From the NCBI RefSeq assembly GCF_900102185.1, contig NZ_LT629690.1, positions 2,480,001 through 2,544,000 of the forward strand: a stretch of DNA of 64,000 nt, given 5' to 3'. The notes under the pieces are model-generated. The model was given only the letters and a program-made list of their open reading frames with translations. It was not told the DNA's origin and did no database searches. How positions within the stretch are numbered: position 1 is the stretch's first letter; each line of letters starts with the position of its first letter. Shown here piece after piece: positions 7,893-17,041 of the stretch. This DNA is from Terriglobus roseus. Lineage in GTDB: Bacteria > Acidobacteriota > Terriglobia > Terriglobales > Acidobacteriaceae. Position numbers and translations under genes: made by a program.

Positions 7893-8534
7893 TTAAACCT
7901 CTACGGGCGCGTTGCGATTCTTCAGGTGCGTCCAGACAAACCACACGATCGCAACAAGGATAACTAGAATGATGGCCGCATCTGCCTTATGCAGGATCTG
8001 TTTCAGTGTGCTGTGCGGATCATTCCAGCTTGCGCCTGCCTTCATGCCCACATACGCCAGCGCAAAGCACCACGGCCAGGAACCGATGAATGTGTAGATA
8101 TGGAAGCGAAGTTGCGGCATGCGCGCGATGCCTGCTGGCAACGCAATAAACGTACGCACAACTGGCAGTAGTCGACCAACCAGCACTGTGATCTCGCCGT
8201 ACTTCTGGAAGTAGTGATCCACACGATCCAGATCTTTGTGGCTCATCAACACGTAACGGCCAAACCGCTCTACCAGCGGACGACCGCCATGCGCGCCAAT
8301 CCAATACGCAATCACCGAACCAAGATTGCAGCCGATTGCGCCAGCCGTCGCTGCCAGATAGAGATTCATCTTGCCCAGGCTCACCACGTATCCGGCAAAC
8401 GGCATTATGATTTCGCTCGGGAGCGGAATGCAGGCGGACTCAATCGCCATCAGCAGCGCCACGCCGGGATATCCAATCGTAGCGATCAGGTGAGTGACGT
8501 AGGGCAGCAGGAAGTCAATGATCTTTTCGGTCAT
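7893..8534 (-). CDS. DedA-family inner-membrane protein
   Basis: A 213-residue member of the DedA/VTT (SNARE-associated) family. Typical motifs are IPSEIIMPFAG-like LPSEIIMPFAGYVVSLGKMN, AGAIGCNLGSVIAYWIGAHG-GR, the FQKYGEITVLVGRLLPVVRT amphipathic segment and FIALPAGIARMP, and SWPWCFALAYVGMKAG. The E in PSEI and the R in GR(L)LPVVR are the family's functional residues. DedA proteins are implicated in undecaprenyl-phosphate or phospholipid flipping and in proton-motive-force homeostasis; the substrate of this one is unknown. It is divergent from hemQ with 72 bp between them. Confidence 0.9.
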   Translation of the reverse strand: MTEKIIDFLLPYVTHLIATIGYPGVALLMAIESACIPLPSEIIMPFAGYVVSLGKMNLYLAATAGAIGCNLGSVIAYWIGAHGGRPLVERFGRYVLMSHKDLDRVDHYFQKYGEITVLVGRLLPVVRTFIALPAGIARMPQLRFHIYTFIGSWPWCFALAYVGMKAGASWNDPHSTLKQILHKADAAIILVILVAIVWFVWTHLKNRNAPVEV

Positions 8535-8606
8535 GTCGGCTTTCTTTCAATGGCTCGCGAGTTTGGGGAAACTTCGCTGAGTATACCCGGCTGATATTCT
8601 TAAGGT

Positions 8607-9422
8607 ATGGCAGAAACGAACGCGCCCGAAACAACCGCCGCCCACACCGTCACTCCCGTCGCCGGACCGCCGGCCGGTTACGGATCGCAGCCCTCGGGCC
8701 GTCCGCAGCACACACATGGCGGCGGAGCACCCGTAAAACGCCAGATTGTCGCTTTCTCCTTCTACCGTATCCTCCCGGAATGGAAGCGTCTTCCTGCCGC
8801 TGAAAAGGACGCACACAAGGCTGCCTTCATCGCCGTGATTGAAAAGTGGCAGAAGCCTGGTGAGTTCCTCACCATGACCTACTCCACCGTAGGCACGCGT
8901 GGCGATGTGGACATGCTCGTCTGGTCCATCTGCTACTCCGTGGAAGAGATGAACCGGATGCGCAGCGAACTGCTCGCGACACCGCTCGGTGGTTACATCG
9001 AAATCCCGCACCACTTCCTCTCCATGACGAAGCGTTCGCAGTACCAGATCGATCGCGAGGATGAGAGCGAAGCAGAAAGCCGTGGCGCGATTCGCCCCGG
9101 TGGTCACAAATACATCTTTGTCTATCCCTTCTGGAAGACGCGCCCGTGGTACATGCTTTCTATGGAAGAGCGCCGTCGCCTGATGGACGAACACATCCGC
9201 GTCGGCCTTGCTTATCCGCGCGTGAAGCTCAACACGACTTACTCCTTCGGCATCGACGATCAGGAGTTCGTGGTGGCTTTCGAAACCAACTTCCCAGAAG
9301 ACTTCGTCGACCTCGTACAGCAGCTCCGCGAAACCGAAGCCAGCATGTACACACTGAAGGACTTCCCCATCTTCTCCTGCGTCCGCATGACGCCAGAAGC
9401 GATGCTCGATAGCATCGGCTAA
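8607..9422 (+). CDS. hemQ: Coproheme decarboxylase HemQ (chlorite dismutase family)
   Basis: A 271-residue member of the chlorite-dismutase fold family, matching the HemQ (ChdC) branch that turns coproheme III into heme b in the coproporphyrin-dependent pathway. The segment YIFVYPFWKTRPWYMLSMEE carries the Y.YPf.K..WY pattern with the catalytic tyrosine (Tyr173 here). The following helix RRLMDEHIRVGLAY holds the proximal-histidine region. The true chlorite dismutases' distal arginine motif is not evident. The first 45 residues are a Pro/Gly/His-rich extension (QHTHGGG) not found in Firmicutes HemQ. It is monocistronic: a hairpin follows its stop codon. Acidobacteriota are among the groups where I expect this pathway. 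Confidence 0.88.
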   Translation: MAETNAPETTAAHTVTPVAGPPAGYGSQPSGRPQHTHGGGAPVKRQIVAFSFYRILPEWKRLPAAEKDAHKAAFIAVIEKWQKPGEFLTMTYSTVGTRGDVDMLVWSICYSVEEMNRMRSELLATPLGGYIEIPHHFLSMTKRSQYQIDREDESEAESRGAIRPGGHKYIFVYPFWKTRPWYMLSMEERRRLMDEHIRVGLAYPRVKLNTTYSFGIDDQEFVVAFETNFPEDFVDLVQQLRETEASMYTLKDFPIFSCVRMTPEAMLDSIG

Positions 9423-9445
9423 ATCAGGACATCGCGTCAAAACCG

Positions 9446-9482
9446 CAAGCCCCATTCGTGAATCCATCACGAGTGGGGCTTG
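9446..9482 (+). terminator. Hairpin after hemQ
   Basis: CAAGCCCCATTCGTG (9446-9460) pairs with CACGAGTGGGGCTTG (9468-9482), a 15-bp stem with one mismatch and a 7-base loop. It lies 23 bp after the hemQ stop. The following bases (TCATTT) are only modestly T-rich. Confidence 0.7.
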
Positions 9483-9521
9483 TCATTTCAACGAACAGTT
9501 CAACCGGCTACAATCCCCAAC

Positions 9522-10289
9522 ATGACAAAGGCCGCCAAGAAGACCCCGGCAAAGAAGTCCGCAGCCAAAGCCGTTGCCGCGCGCAAGATCGCAGCAAGCG
9601 AACCTGTCTCTACGAAAAAGGCTCTCGGCAAGACGAAGAATCCGCTCGCACCCGAGCGCGTCCACGCGATCATTGACGCGCTGGACCGCACTTATCCCAA
9701 CGCGACATGTGCTCTGAACCATCACAACGCGTGGGAGCTTCTTGTTGCCACCATTCTCTCGGCGCAATGCACAGATGTACGTGTGAACATGGTCACGCCA
9801 GCACTCTTCCATGCTTATCCCACGCCGCGCGACATGGCACAGGCCACGCCGGAAGCCATCCAGCCCATCATCGCTTCCCTGTCCTTCTTCCGCATGAAGG
9901 CGAAGTCTCTTGTGGGTGCAGCCAAGATGGTCACGGAACAATTTGGCGGTAACGTCCCGCAAACAATGGACGAGATGTTGCGCATCCCCGGCGCTGCGCG
10001 CAAGACCAGCAACGTTGTGCTGGGCACTTGGTTCGGTATCCCTACTGGCGTTGTCGTAGACACGCATGTTCTGCGCTTGTCCCGTCGCCTGGAACTCACC
10101 ACCAACGACGACGCGGTCAAAGTCGAACGCGACCTGATGCAGATCATCCCGCAGGATCACTGGATCAGCTTCTCGCATGAACTGATCTACCACGGCCGCC
10201 AGATCTGCGAAGCCCGTAAACCAAAGTGCGTTGACTGCTCTTTAGAGACTCTCTGCAACTCCAGCGACAAGACCTGGGCTTCCCACTAG
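9522..10289 (+). CDS. nth: Endonuclease III, DNA glycosylase/AP lyase
   Basis: A 255-residue base-excision repair enzyme removing oxidised pyrimidines and cleaving at the abasic site. The helix-hairpin-helix is MLRIPGAARKTSNVVLG, whose RK lysine is the Schiff-base nucleophile; VVDTHVLRLSRRL supplies the catalytic aspartate. The C-terminal iron-sulfur loop is C-x6-C-x2-C-x5-C (CEARKPKCVDCSLETLC), complete. A 35-residue Lys/Ala-rich N-terminal tail (KKTPAKKSAAKAVAARK) resembles histone-like tails and is common in acidobacterial and actinobacterial DNA-binding enzymes. Start at ATG 9522, because the upstream frame overlaps the hemQ hairpin. A strong terminator follows. Confidence 0.95.
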   Translation: MTKAAKKTPAKKSAAKAVAARKIAASEPVSTKKALGKTKNPLAPERVHAIIDALDRTYPNATCALNHHNAWELLVATILSAQCTDVRVNMVTPALFHAYPTPRDMAQATPEAIQPIIASLSFFRMKAKSLVGAAKMVTEQFGGNVPQTMDEMLRIPGAARKTSNVVLGTWFGIPTGVVVDTHVLRLSRRLELTTNDDAVKVERDLMQIIPQDHWISFSHELIYHGRQICEARKPKCVDCSLETLCNSSDKTWASH

Positions 10290-10296
10290 CCAAAGA

Positions 10297-10323
10297 AAAA
10301 GCCCTCCTACTCGGAGGGCTTTT
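10297..10323. terminator. Bidirectional terminator between nth and the permease genes
   Basis: AAAAGCCCTCC (10297-10307) and GGAGGGCTTTT (10313-10323) form an 11-bp stem with a 5-base loop. It has T-runs in both directions and serves the convergent genes on either side. Confidence 0.9.
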
Positions 10324-10337
10324 CGTACTTCAGTTGC

Positions 10338-11957
10338 TTAGAGGTGATCCACCGGTTCGGGATCAGGCAGTCCCAGCTGCACGCGGCTGTTCTTGCGCGA
10401 GTAAGTGAAGTACACCACCATACCGATCACCAGCCATCCGATCAGACGAACCCAGTTCCAGATGCCCAGTTTGTACATCATGTAGCCGTTGAACAACACA
10501 CCGAGCACCGGCACTACCGGAATCGGCCATACCAACGGCGCACGGAACGGACGCTCACGATCCGGATCGGTCTTGCGCAGCACCATGATCGCAATGCACA
10601 CGATCACGAACGCCAGCAACGTTCCAATGTTCACCATCTTGCCGATATCGTCGATTGGCGTAACGGAACCCACAATCGCAGCCAGCACGCCAGCCAGAAT
10701 CGTCGCCTTCCACGGTGTGCGGAACTTCGGATGGATCGAGCCAAAGAACTTGTTCGGCAGCAGACCATCCTTCGCCATCGCATACAGCACACGCGACTGT
10801 CCCAGCAGCATGACAAGCATGACGCTTGTAAGGCCAGCCAATGCGCCAATCGTAATGATGTTCGCAGCCCATGCCAGGTTATGCGACAGGAACGCGCTTA
10901 CGACCGGTGCTTCAATGTTGATGTCGGGCCAGTAAACCATACCCGTCAGTACGGCCGCGACGCCGATGTAAAGCACAGTGCAGATAATCAGCGAAAGGAT
11001 GATGCCGATAGGCAGATCACGCTGCGGGTTCTTGGCTTCCTGTGCTGTCGTCGACACAGCATCAAAGCCGATATAGCTGAAGAAGATCAGTCCGGCTGCA
11101 GTACCAATGCCGCCTACGCCCATGGGTGCAAAAGTGTGCCAGTCACCACCCCAGTTTGAGTGGCTGATGTAATGCGATCCCAGGCCGATGACGAACAGCA
11201 CTACCGCGACCTTCATCACAACGATGCCCGCGTTGAACTTCGCCGACTCCTGAATTCCCACCACCAAAATCGCAGTAATGATCAGCGCGATAATGAACGC
11301 CGGCAGGTTGAATCCAATCTCCATGCCGAACAGATGAGGCGCATTCAACAAAGTATGTGCCTGTTCCGTCAATGCGGCCGGAGCCGCCAGCTTCAGAGCC
11401 TCAAGCGCATCCGAAAACGCCTTCGTTCCTGCAATCAATTCTGGATGCTGCGCATGCAACATTGCACGTGCCACCTGGTCAGTCGCGGTACGCAGACCTG
11501 TCCAGTGGTCATACGCCAGCCACAAGGGAAACTTGATGCCGAAGATGTTCAGGAATTCGATGAAGTGATTCGACCATCCACCTGACACCGTCGAGGCACC
11601 CATCGCATATTCCAGCGTCAGGTCCCAGCCGATGATCCACGCGAAAATCTCGCCCAGCGTTGCATACGCATAGGTGTAGGCAGAACCCGCCAGCGGAATC
11701 ATTGCAGCGAACTCCGCATAGCAGAGACCCGCAAACACACAGCCCAGGCCGCTCAGTACATAGGACAGGATCAAGGCCGGTCCCGCATTGTGCGCGCCGA
11801 TGCCCGCAAGCACAAAGATGCCCGCGCCGATGACCGCGCCAACACCCAGCGAAGTCAAAGCAAACGGTCCAAGCGACCGTTGCAGTGTGTGGGCGCCCTC
11901 TTCGCGTGCCTCCGCGAGCAGGACATCCATGGTTTTACGGGCAAAAAGATTCGCCAT
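10338..11957 (-). CDS. Amino-acid permease, APC family, cationic amino-acid transporter type
   Basis: A 539-residue polytopic inner-membrane transporter of the APC superfamily, with about 12-14 spans. Signatures are SLGVGAVIGAGIFVLAGIGA in span 1 (the G-A-x-I-G-x-G-I-F substrate loop), CYAEFAAMIPLAGSAYTYAY, FAWIIGWDLTLEYAMGASTV and FSYIGFDAVSTTAQEAKNPQ. The order and length are those of the CAT subgroup (YfnA/YhdG and eukaryotic CAT relatives). The substrate is not determined. An unusually long insert between spans 3 and 4 (about residues 150-205) is rich in Ala and His. It is the downstream gene of a pair; the second permease ends 30 bp before its start. AGAGG precedes the ATG. Confidence 0.9.
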   Translation of the reverse strand: MANLFARKTMDVLLAEAREEGAHTLQRSLGPFALTSLGVGAVIGAGIFVLAGIGAHNAGPALILSYVLSGLGCVFAGLCYAEFAAMIPLAGSAYTYAYATLGEIFAWIIGWDLTLEYAMGASTVSGGWSNHFIEFLNIFGIKFPLWLAYDHWTGLRTATDQVARAMLHAQHPELIAGTKAFSDALEALKLAAPAALTEQAHTLLNAPHLFGMEIGFNLPAFIIALIITAILVVGIQESAKFNAGIVVMKVAVVLFVIGLGSHYISHSNWGGDWHTFAPMGVGGIGTAAGLIFFSYIGFDAVSTTAQEAKNPQRDLPIGIILSLIICTVLYIGVAAVLTGMVYWPDINIEAPVVSAFLSHNLAWAANIITIGALAGLTSVMLVMLLGQSRVLYAMAKDGLLPNKFFGSIHPKFRTPWKATILAGVLAAIVGSVTPIDDIGKMVNIGTLLAFVIVCIAIMVLRKTDPDRERPFRAPLVWPIPVVPVLGVLFNGYMMYKLGIWNWVRLIGWLVIGMVVYFTYSRKNSRVQLGLPDPEPVDHL

Positions 11958-11987
11958 CAGTCGGGTTACCTCTAGAACAAAATCAAA

Positions 11988-13529
11988 CTACGCGGCAGCA
12001 GACGCAGAGCGTCCCCGCCAAAGGAAATACACCGGGAGTCCCAGCAGCACCAGGATCAGCCCCGGCCAGGTGTATTGCGGCTTATATCGCAAGAGTACAA
12101 CACAGATGAAGCTTGCCATTACGATGTACAACCCCGGCAACACGGGATATCCAATGGCTCGGTACGGGCGCTCCGCGTCGGGACGCGTTTTGCGTAACCG
12201 GAACAGCGCCACAATCGTCAGGATGTAAAACACCAGCACTGCAAAGATCACATAATCCAGCAGTTGCCCGTACGACCCCGACAGACAGAGCAGACAGGTC
12301 CACGCCCATTGGACCCAAAGGCTTACCACCGGAGCTTTTGACTTGGGTGAAAGCTTTCCAGCCGCCTTAAAAAACAGACCGTCCTGGCTCATCGTGTAAT
12401 AAACACGAGCGCCGCTCAACAGCATGCCGTTTGCGCAGCCAAAGGTGCTGATCATGACCGCCAACGCCATGATCCGCGCGCCATACCCGGCAAATGCCTG
12501 CTCCATCACCGCCGTGGCCACACGATCTTCGCTGGCAAACTGGATGCCCCGTTGCAGAATTGTTCCGCCGTCAGCCATACCGTGGAGCGGAAGCACCGCC
12601 AGGTAGATGAAGTTCACTGCGATATACAGCAACAGAACCACACCCGTGCCAATCGCCAGACTCAACGGCAGATTCCGCTTCGGATTCGTTATCTCGCCTG
12701 CGGTAAAGGTGACGTTATTCCATGCGTCGGATGAGAACAGCGAGCCGACCTGCACCACAGCAATCACGGTCAGAAACCCAACCATCGCTGTCGGGCCGCC
12801 GACTCCCACCTGCACTGGGTGCAGTGTGTGGACACCTGCCCCGGCCCAGAAGCTTCCATTGGCAAAGTTCGCAGCAATCGCCGTGGCATTCTTCGCCATC
12901 AGGCCAAGCCCAACCACCAGCAACAACGCGAAAATCTTGGCACTGGTGAAGATGTTCTGAATGAGTGCGCCGAGCTTCACACCGAAGCTGTTCAGGAGAG
13001 TCAGCAAGGTCAGAATGATGATGGCGGCAAAGTTTGCGGTTGAGAGCCCCACCTCCATGTTGCCCAGCACCATCGGCCCCACGGGCCATGCCGGAACATG
13101 CGCGATATGCCAGATCCAGTGGCTTGCCGAGACGCTTGGCACGAACACACCTAAAAACTTGCCGAAAGCCACGGCCACTGCGGCAATGGTGCCGCACTGA
13201 ATTACCAGGAACAGCGTCCAGCCGTACAGAAAGCCCCACATGGGCCCCAGGCCTTCGCGCAGATACACATACTGACCGCCCGCCTTCGGCATCATGGCAG
13301 CCAGTTCGCCGTAGCTCAGCGCACCGATCAGGGTCATCGCAGCCGTTACCAGCCACGCCGCGATCAATAACGCGGGGGATTGCACTCCCCGCGCCATCTC
13401 AGCGGGAACAATGAAAATGCCACTGCCTACCATCGAACCCATCACGATGGCAGTCGCAGAGAACAATCCGAGGCCCTTGACGAACTCTGTCGTCTGGGTC
13501 GGTTCAGGTGAGGAGACAATATTGGACAC
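11988..13529 (-). CDS. Amino-acid permease, APC family, LAT-like
   Basis: A 513-residue APC-superfamily transporter with about 12 spans. It has SATAIVMGSMVGSGIFIVPA in span 1, SYGELAAMMPKAGGQYVYLR in spans 2-3 and the FSSDAWNNVTFTAGEITNPK segment in span 6. The latter and the GSMVGSGIFI loop place it closer to the LAT/YkbA subgroup than to its neighbour, so the pair is not a recent duplication. It starts with GTG; the preceding Shine-Dalgarno is weak. It lies 30 bp upstream of the other permease in the same direction, so they are probably co-transcribed. Substrate unknown. Confidence 0.88.
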   Translation of the reverse strand: MSNIVSSPEPTQTTEFVKGLGLFSATAIVMGSMVGSGIFIVPAEMARGVQSPALLIAAWLVTAAMTLIGALSYGELAAMMPKAGGQYVYLREGLGPMWGFLYGWTLFLVIQCGTIAAVAVAFGKFLGVFVPSVSASHWIWHIAHVPAWPVGPMVLGNMEVGLSTANFAAIIILTLLTLLNSFGVKLGALIQNIFTSAKIFALLLVVGLGLMAKNATAIAANFANGSFWAGAGVHTLHPVQVGVGGPTAMVGFLTVIAVVQVGSLFSSDAWNNVTFTAGEITNPKRNLPLSLAIGTGVVLLLYIAVNFIYLAVLPLHGMADGGTILQRGIQFASEDRVATAVMEQAFAGYGARIMALAVMISTFGCANGMLLSGARVYYTMSQDGLFFKAAGKLSPKSKAPVVSLWVQWAWTCLLCLSGSYGQLLDYVIFAVLVFYILTIVALFRLRKTRPDAERPYRAIGYPVLPGLYIVMASFICVVLLRYKPQYTWPGLILVLLGLPVYFLWRGRSASAAA

Positions 13530-13630
13530 GGTGTTGCTCTGTTGTAACAGAGCGGGTCATCATCCGCCACCCAAACGTCCCCAGACCGGTCCCGTCCCAC
13601 ATGGACACACGCATCTGGCCAGTTTTCCGG

Positions 13631-14647
13631 CTACGCTTTCTTCTCTTCATGGCCGCCAAACTGAAACCGCATGGCGGATAGCAACTTATCAGCGAAGACG
13701 CTGCCTTCGCGGGAGGTGAACCGGGCGTAGAGGGCCGTGGTAAGGATGTCTGCAGGAACACCCTCGTCAATAGCAGCGATAGACGTCCAACGCCCCTCAC
13801 CGGAATCTGAGACCCTTCCGCCAAACTCCGTAAGTTCCGGCGATGCGGCCAGCGCGGTAGCCGTCAGATCCAAGAGCCATGATGAGACGACACTGCCACG
13901 ACGCCAGACCTCTGCAATCTCCGGCAATGCAAAGTCGTATTGATACAGCTCGGGGTTTCGCATCGGAGTGGTTTCAGCGTCGGTTGAATCGACCGTTTTG
14001 CCTGCGTTTGCGTGCTTCAGGATGTTCAGGCCTTCGGCATACGCGCCCATGATCCCGTATTCGATCCCGTTATGAACCATCTTGACGAAGTGGCCCGCAC
14101 CCGAAGGTCCGCAGTGCAGGTAGCCATCTTCCGCGGTGCTGGCGGGGAGCCTTTCTCGACCCGGCGTGCGATCTACGCTGCCACGTCCCGGAGCGAGGGA
14201 TTTGAAGATGGGATCCAGTGTTTTCACGGATGCCTCGTCGCCACCGATCATCAGGCAATACCCACGTTCGAGGCCGAAGACACCTCCGCTCGTTCCAACA
14301 TCGATCCACTTCACACCGGATTCAGCAACTTCTTTCGCACGACGGATGTCGTCAACGTAATACGAGTTCCCACCATCGATCAGGATGTCGTTGGCGCTGA
14401 AGTGGGGAAGGATCTGCGCAACAGTTTCATCGACTGCTCCCGCCGGCACCATCAGCCACAGCGCACGCGGCGGAGTGAGACGTTCGACAAGTTCTTCAAT
14501 GGAAGCCACGCCCGTGGCGCCGTACGCTGCAACCTTCGCAACGGTAGCAGGGGTGCGTGCGTAGACAACGCATTCGTGGCCTGCGTTTATGAGCCGCCGC
14601 ACCATGTTGCTTCCCATCCTGCCGAGTCCGATCATTCCGATCTGCAT
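13631..14647 (-). CDS. gnd: 6-Phosphogluconate dehydrogenase, decarboxylating (short GndA/YqeC type)
   Basis: A 338-residue enzyme of the short, probably NAD-preferring 6PGDH class, converting 6-phosphogluconate to ribulose 5-phosphate in the oxidative pentose-phosphate route. The Rossmann loop is MIGLGRMGSNMVRRL; WIDVGTSGGVFGLERGYCLM and HFVKMVHNGIEYGIMGAYAE carry the substrate-binding serine/glycine loop and the catalytic lysine and glutamate. There is an insert between the two (GRGSVDRTPGRERLPASTAE) that I do not recall in the family. Start at ATG 14647, the usual MQIGMIGLGRMG N-terminus; the longer frame adds 55 unrelated residues. It stands alone, 100 bp from the permease pair. Confidence 0.9.
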   Translation of the reverse strand: MQIGMIGLGRMGSNMVRRLINAGHECVVYARTPATVAKVAAYGATGVASIEELVERLTPPRALWLMVPAGAVDETVAQILPHFSANDILIDGGNSYYVDDIRRAKEVAESGVKWIDVGTSGGVFGLERGYCLMIGGDEASVKTLDPIFKSLAPGRGSVDRTPGRERLPASTAEDGYLHCGPSGAGHFVKMVHNGIEYGIMGAYAEGLNILKHANAGKTVDSTDAETTPMRNPELYQYDFALPEIAEVWRRGSVVSSWLLDLTATALAASPELTEFGGRVSDSGEGRWTSIAAIDEGVPADILTTALYARFTSREGSVFADKLLSAMRFQFGGHEEKKA

Positions 14648-14811
14648 AGGACGCCACCTTATCTTTTTAGGAAATGACTTTCGCCCATTAGAAGGCGAGG
14701 CGGACCAAGATGATGCGTGCAAGTTGTGAAATTCTTCGCACAGATCGAATGCGTCGTCGCTGATTACCGGACGAGTCATCTCACTTATGAGAGGATTTGC
14801 GCTCCCAATCA

Positions 14812-15894
14812 CTAGCGGTCGATCTTGTCTTCCACACTCTCAACAAGTTCCGTCAGCAGCTTTTCTACGCTGGTGCATTGAGTAAGATTCGCACTTTGAC
14901 CAGCCCAGAGAGCAAGCAGTTCAGCATCTCCGGCTTCTTGAGCAGGAAGTGCCAGACTCCGCATGAGTCCTCTCTGCAACGGGTAAGGCAGAATCTCCAC
15001 GTTGGGTCGATTGAGTGTCTCCAGAAGCTCATTGTGGATGCCACGAGCGAGCCTTCCCGTAAAGCCACGGGTCAGCGAGGTGTGCTTGGCTTTGCCACTG
15101 AGAATCGCTTCCCGGTGAACCGGATGCGCACCAGATTCCTCACAACCTAAGAAAACTGTTCCCATCTGAACCCCTTCAGCACCGAGCGCGAAGGCGGCTG
15201 CGATGCCACGTCCGTCAGCAATGCCTCCCGCTGCGATGACGGGAATACTTATTTGATCCACTGTTTGCGGAACCAGGGAGATCGTCCCGGTAAGAGAGTC
15301 CTCGGATGAGCGCAGGAATGATCCTCGATGCCCGCCTGCTTCGAAGCCTGACGCAACAACCAAATCAATGCCAGCTTGTTCCAATGCGGATGCTTCGTCA
15401 GGCGTGGTCGCCGTTCCTATAGTGATCACGCCTTTCCTGCGCGCCTCATCGAGAATCTCTTTGGGAGGGATACCGTAGATGAACGAAAACACGGGCACGT
15501 CTGCATCGAACAGAGCACGTGCCTGATCTTCAAACCGGATCGCTTTGTATGGGGAGTAACTTGGCGTTGTTCCGCCAACCTTCTTGATATGTGGGGACAG
15601 ATGCGACAGCGCTCTTTGGAAGGCGGCATCATCCGAAGTATGAGCTCCTTGATCTTCCATTGAGCCCCATAGATTCATGGCGAACGGCTTCGAGGTCAAA
15701 GAACGAATCTCCGCAATTCGCTCGTCGATCACGGACGGTTCAAGACCATGGGCTCCGAAAGAGCCGAGTCCCCCGAAGTTGGACACTGCGGCCGTCAGGC
15801 GTTGCGATGGAAAACCGCCAAGCGGTCCCTGGATCAGTGGATATACGATGCCAAGCTTCTCGGCAACGCGGGTCTGATTCCATGTCTTTGACAT
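14812..15894 (-). CDS. Nitronate monooxygenase-like flavoprotein (2-nitropropane dioxygenase family)
   Basis: A 360-residue TIM-barrel FMN enzyme. Family marks are YPLIQGPLGGFPSQRLTAAV at the first strand, GGLGSFGAHGL, GIDLVVASGFEAGGHRGSF with the catalytic-histidine loop (ASGFEAGGH), PVIAAGGIADGRGIAAAFAL and GAEGVQMGTVFLGCEESGAH, which bind FMN phosphate. Members oxidise alkyl nitronates such as propionate-3-nitronate, or act as NAD(P)H:quinone reductases or in fatty-acid metabolism; this sequence alone does not separate these. The gene stands alone, 164 bp upstream of gnd in the same direction. Confidence 0.82.
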   Translation of the reverse strand: MSKTWNQTRVAEKLGIVYPLIQGPLGGFPSQRLTAAVSNFGGLGSFGAHGLEPSVIDERIAEIRSLTSKPFAMNLWGSMEDQGAHTSDDAAFQRALSHLSPHIKKVGGTTPSYSPYKAIRFEDQARALFDADVPVFSFIYGIPPKEILDEARRKGVITIGTATTPDEASALEQAGIDLVVASGFEAGGHRGSFLRSSEDSLTGTISLVPQTVDQISIPVIAAGGIADGRGIAAAFALGAEGVQMGTVFLGCEESGAHPVHREAILSGKAKHTSLTRGFTGRLARGIHNELLETLNRPNVEILPYPLQRGLMRSLALPAQEAGDAELLALWAGQSANLTQCTSVEKLLTELVESVEDKIDR

Positions 15895-16101
15895 AGGTCC
15901 TCTGAAAAGGTCTGACCTAGATACGACTCCCGTCGACGCTATACGGATTCACGTTGGCTGAGCGACCAAAGGCTCAGTGACTGACTGCAAAACCGTGGCG
16001 AAAAGCAGATTAATGCGGACAGGAAAGTCCAGCCCTCGAAAATGTCACACAGTAAGTAACAGCTTGAGTGGCCGCTGAATCTAAAGCAATTAGGAAGGAA
16101 A

Positions 16102-16193
16102 TGGCGGAGAGTGAGGGATTCGAACCCCCGATAGGATTGCTCCTATGTCTGATTTCGAGTCAGGTGCATTCAACCGGGCTCTGCCAACTCTCC
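16102..16193 (-). tRNA. tRNA-Ser(CGA)
   Basis: On the minus strand GGAGAGT (16193-16187) pairs with ACTCTCC, followed by G and an encoded CCA (16104-16102). The anticodon arm is CTGA-CTCGAAA-TCAG with anticodon CGA, reading UCG. The long variable arm ATAGGA-GCAA-TCCTAT and the T-loop TTCGAAT confirm a class II tRNA-Ser. The short hairpin CTGAGC/GCTCAG at 15958-15977, downstream on this strand, may mark its 3' end. No tRNA partner is adjacent. Confidence 0.97.
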
Positions 16194-16359
16194 GACTTAC
16201 CCAGTATATTCGTTGCGCGGGTTAGTGGCAATGAACCCCAACCACATCTGCTTCGTGGAAATCGTGCCTTCTCATGGCCTTACCCAGCCTGAAAATCCGC
16301 GTGTTTGCAAAAGGTTTGGTTGATGGGACGAATGGCGCCAAGTACACTGACTGGGACGC

Positions 16360-16989
16360 ATGCCAACGGTAGCCGAACAGACCGGAACAGAAGAGATTCA
16401 CCCCGACGTTGCGCTGGTTGAAGCCGCGCGCAACGGTGACGACGCCGCGTTTGAAAAGCTGGTACGGCAGTATGACCGCCAGATATTCCGCGTAGCGCAG
16501 CACATCACGCAAAACCGCGAAGACGCTGAGGATATTACTCAGGACGTCTTCATGAAGGCTTACGGCAAGCTGGACCAGTTCCAGGGCAACAGCAAGTTCT
16601 CCACTTGGCTGACGCGTATCGCCGTGAATGAGAGCCTGATGCGGCTGCGGAAACGCAAAACCAGCCGTACCGTCTCCATGGACCAGGAAGTGCAGACGGA
16701 AGAGGGGTCCATCCCCCGTGATTTCGCCGATTGGACACCTGATCCTGAGCAGCAGTACAGTTCTTCCGAGCTTGGAGACATCCTGCAGAAGACGATTTCA
16801 GGTTTGTCGCCAGGTTTCCGCACCGTTTTCACCCTCCGCGACATCGAAAACTTGTCGACGGAAGAAACGGCAGAGGCGCTCGGATTGAGTGTCCCGGCGG
16901 TTAAGTCGAGACTGCTACGGGCAAGGCTTCAACTGCGTGAGCGTTTGAGCCGATACCTGAAGCGCAAGGATGGGAGCGTCAGACCGTGA
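16360..16989 (+). CDS. ECF-type RNA polymerase sigma factor
   Basis: A 209-residue group IV sigma factor. Region 2 shows AAFEKLVRQYDRQIFRVAQH, NREDAEDITQDVFMKAYGKL and GNSKFSTWLTRIAVNESLMR. Region 4 shows GLSPGFRTVFTLRDIENLST and EETAEALGLSVPAVKSRLLR. Residues 1-25 are an acidic extension. The sigma-70 linker carries a short acidic stretch (QTEEGSIPRDFADWTPDPEQ). An anti-sigma gene follows 52 bp downstream, then two related membrane-protein genes in the same direction, so the four may be a signalling unit. I found no obvious ECF-type autoregulatory promoter in the 166 bp upstream. Confidence 0.92.
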   Translation: MPTVAEQTGTEEIHPDVALVEAARNGDDAAFEKLVRQYDRQIFRVAQHITQNREDAEDITQDVFMKAYGKLDQFQGNSKFSTWLTRIAVNESLMRLRKRKTSRTVSMDQEVQTEEGSIPRDFADWTPDPEQQYSSSELGDILQKTISGLSPGFRTVFTLRDIENLSTEETAEALGLSVPAVKSRLLRARLQLRERLSRYLKRKDGSVRP

Positions 16990-17041
16990 AGCTGCTCTTT
17001 GGTCAATTCGATACGCACACACAGACCCGCGGAGGCGTCCG

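Noticed and set aside
8547-9470. 307-codon minus-strand open frame opposite hemQ
   Set aside because: Shadow of hemQ. The HemQ motifs on the plus strand are unambiguous.
9483-10193. 236-codon minus-strand open frame opposite nth
   Set aside because: Shadow; the plus strand encodes endonuclease III with all catalytic and iron-sulfur residues.
10338-13529. Recent tandem duplication of the two permeases
   Set aside because: They share only the superfamily motifs; span-1 loops, lengths and middle regions differ and fit two different APC subgroups.
16068-16292. 74-codon open frame across the tRNA-Ser locus
   Set aside because: It reads through the tRNA gene in antisense; chance frame.
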